A DNA stretch of 64,000 nt from Tetrahymena thermophila SB210 (lineage: Eukaryota; Ciliophora; Oligohymenophorea; Hymenostomatida; Tetrahymenidae): contig NW_002476262.1 of NCBI RefSeq assembly GCF_000189635.1, positions 186,001 to 250,000 on the forward strand. The letters run 5' to 3'. The stretch's first letter is position 1. Every line of letters begins with the position of its first letter. The notes under the pieces were generated by a model, which was not told where the DNA came from, searched no databases, and worked only from the letters and a program-made list of their open reading frames with translations. The position numbers and the translations under genes were made by a program. Below, one piece after another: positions 62,725 through 64,000 of this stretch.

Positions 62725-62945
62725 ATCACAGGAGTGATTTTATTTCATACTTTGATGAAAAATTTTATTTTAACTTTTTCATAGAAAATTTACATTATTC
62801 AATATTCTGTTATTATGTTTTTTTCATAATTAATAAATCAATTAAAAAATAAAAATAAGAAAAAAAAAAATTAAAGGAAATTAAATCACCTTTGGTGAGG
62901 CATAATTTTGAGATGAATTTTTTTTTTTTAAACAAAGTATAGTAA

Positions 62946-63116
62946 TAGAGAGAGAGTTTCGCCTAGGAAGTTTTTAAAATATGAACCCGTTCCACTAAAA
63001 TTTACAAATTGATCACTCTCATGCATCAACCAATTATATTTTACAAAACCTCATTAACATAAGCACTGAAGTAAAATAATTAAAACGTTGATACAGATCA
63101 ATAAACTCTCTAAGGA
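62946..63116. ncRNA. Candidate structured non-coding RNA, strand unknown
   Basis: This stretch is less A+T-rich than its surroundings and shows nested pairing: AGAGAGTTT (62951-62959) with AAACTCTCT (63103-63111) closing the whole element; GGAA (62966) with TTCC (62990); AATTG/CAATT (63007 and 63031) with inner GAT/ATC; and a TTGAT-ACAG-ATCAA hairpin (63088-63101). No long open frame exists. It lies next to polymerase III genes. I cannot match it to U1-U6, SRP RNA, RNase P or telomerase RNA. Short pairings arise easily in A+T-rich DNA, so this is tentative. Confidence 0.25.
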
Positions 63117-63724
63117 CTATTATACTTTTAATAAATTGTTTTAAGAAGATTAAATCTTCTAATAGGTACTGAAATTGCATGTTACTATTCAGTCCTTGGA
63201 ATTGTCATTATTTAATCATCTCAAATAATCTATGCTATTCCCTATGCTCTCTTTTACTTATAAAAAAATAGGAAAAAAACTGAAGAGAACAAAAAATAAA
63301 TAAATTTTAAAAAATCCTCTCTGATCTAAAAAAAATATGAAAAAATAAAAATTAATTAAATAAAAAAATAAACAAATAAAATCAAACAAATAAATAAATA
63401 TTAATTAATCAAATGAAATAGACACAATAAAAATAAAAAAAAATAAAACATGAATTAAAAAATAAATAAATATAAAGATATGATTAAACAAAATAAATCT
63501 AATAAATTAAAAACACCATAAATTTATTTAAAACACACTGGAATACAACCTATTTTTTAAAAATTAACATTTTTTCAATCGTTCACAATTGTAAATTTTT
63601 TAAGATAAATTCTAATATATTTTGTTTTTATTTAAAGATTTTATTGATTATAAAACATTTAAAATTAAGATAACTTCTTGGCATAAAATAAATGTGCTAA
63701 ATATTGCAAAAAATAAGGATTAAT
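63117..63724. other. A+T-rich spacer
   Basis: About 600 bases, including a stretch of near-continuous A with TAAATAAA repeats at 63280-63500. No feature recognised. Confidence 0.55.
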
Positions 63725-64000
63725 ATGAAAAAAATATGTTATAATTATAAGAAGTAATGGATGGATATAATATTAAAGTATGCAAATTCTAAATTTTCAT
63801 TTTCAATGAAAAATGCTTATGAAAAACTCATTTAATAGAATCTGTTTATTTTAAGCATATCTTCATTTAGCTTTACTTGCGTTAAATTATTAATCAAAGT
63901 GTTAACTCATAATCCTTTTTCAAAAGAAGATACTAAGTACATAAAGATCTAATATTAAAAAGACTCAAATATTCTTCTGTGGTTTGAAAATTAATTAAAT
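63725..64000 (+). CDS. Possible start of a gene running off the window
   Basis: From ATG 63725 the frame has no TGA to the window end (92 codons), using TAA/TAG as Gln. Sequence complexity and G+C are higher than in the spacer before it, and it contains a Ser/Phe/Leu-rich hydrophobic stretch (LFILSISSFSFTCVKLLIKV) that could be a membrane helix. Chance openness over 92 codons is possible since only one stop codon counts, so this is uncertain. No family recognised. Confidence 0.35.

Noticed and set aside
62524-62784. Open frame covering the fifth and sixth tRNA genes
   Set aside because: It is the by-product of reading through two tRNA-His genes, not a protein gene. The frame at 61551-61790 over the third tRNA is rejected for the same reason.
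62946-63116. U6, SRP, RNase P or telomerase RNA
   Set aside because: None of the expected conserved blocks (such as the U6 ACAGAGA context or the telomerase template CAACCCCAA) is present, so the element is left unassigned.
63900-64000. Chromosome end
   Set aside because: No GGGGTT or CCCCAA repeat at either window edge; both ends are interior sequence.

Overview
The window is nuclear DNA of an oligohymenophorean ciliate, most like a Tetrahymena macronuclear chromosome. The genes read open only if TAA and TAG code for glutamine and TGA is the sole stop. Introns are small, extremely A+T-rich and GT-AG, spacers are long and near-pure A+T, and gene order is dense without operons. Family assignments below rest on conserved motifs read through these reconstructed exons; exon borders are mine and unconfirmed by transcripts. 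No telomere repeat, rRNA, CRISPR array or recognisable transposon was seen.

Layout. 1-14 kb: two large low-complexity N/Q/S/K-rich proteins (1-2079 and 11584-14058) flank a bacterial-type nucleotidyltransferase (2547-3413, minus), a twelve-exon C2 plus coiled-coil protein (3804-6035) and a CAMK-like protein kinase (7039-10010, minus). 14-18 kb: a DHH-family exopolyphosphatase/prune-like enzyme and cytosolic-type tryptophanyl-tRNA synthetase, both minus. 19.8-25.8 kb: a very large multi-pass membrane protein with a central PAS-like region. 27.8-29.9 kb: an Rh-type ammonium channel. 31.2-37.7 kb: a giant minus-strand gene joining CCDC81-type HU domains to an EF-hand array. 38.3-40.6 kb: a divergent Atg8-like protein and a TBC1D13-like Rab GAP. 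41.8-50.9 kb: two tandem gene pairs, first two N-myristoylation-signal AGC kinases, then two ABHD1/3-type alpha/beta hydrolases. 51.5-60.7 kb: an HGSNAT-like acyltransferase, CCA-adding enzyme, a Cys-rich membrane protein and an ERI1-like exonuclease. 61.2-62.7 kb: six tRNA-His(GTG) genes. The last kilobase holds a possible structured RNA and the start of an open frame that runs off the end.

The genes are mostly independent housekeeping and signalling units. Loose themes are tRNA metabolism (WARS, CCA-adding enzyme, tRNA-His cluster), RNA 3' processing (ERI1-like, nucleotidyltransferase), cilium/basal-body-type architecture (CCDC81-EF-hand protein, C2/coiled-coil protein) and membrane traffic/autophagy (Atg8-like, TBC). 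The most notable observations are the Atg8-like protein with no C-terminal glycine, the CCDC81-HU/EF-hand fusion, an acyltransferase homologue lacking the catalytic histidine, a changed KMSKS loop in WARS, and tRNA-His genes whose T-loop starts with A instead of T.
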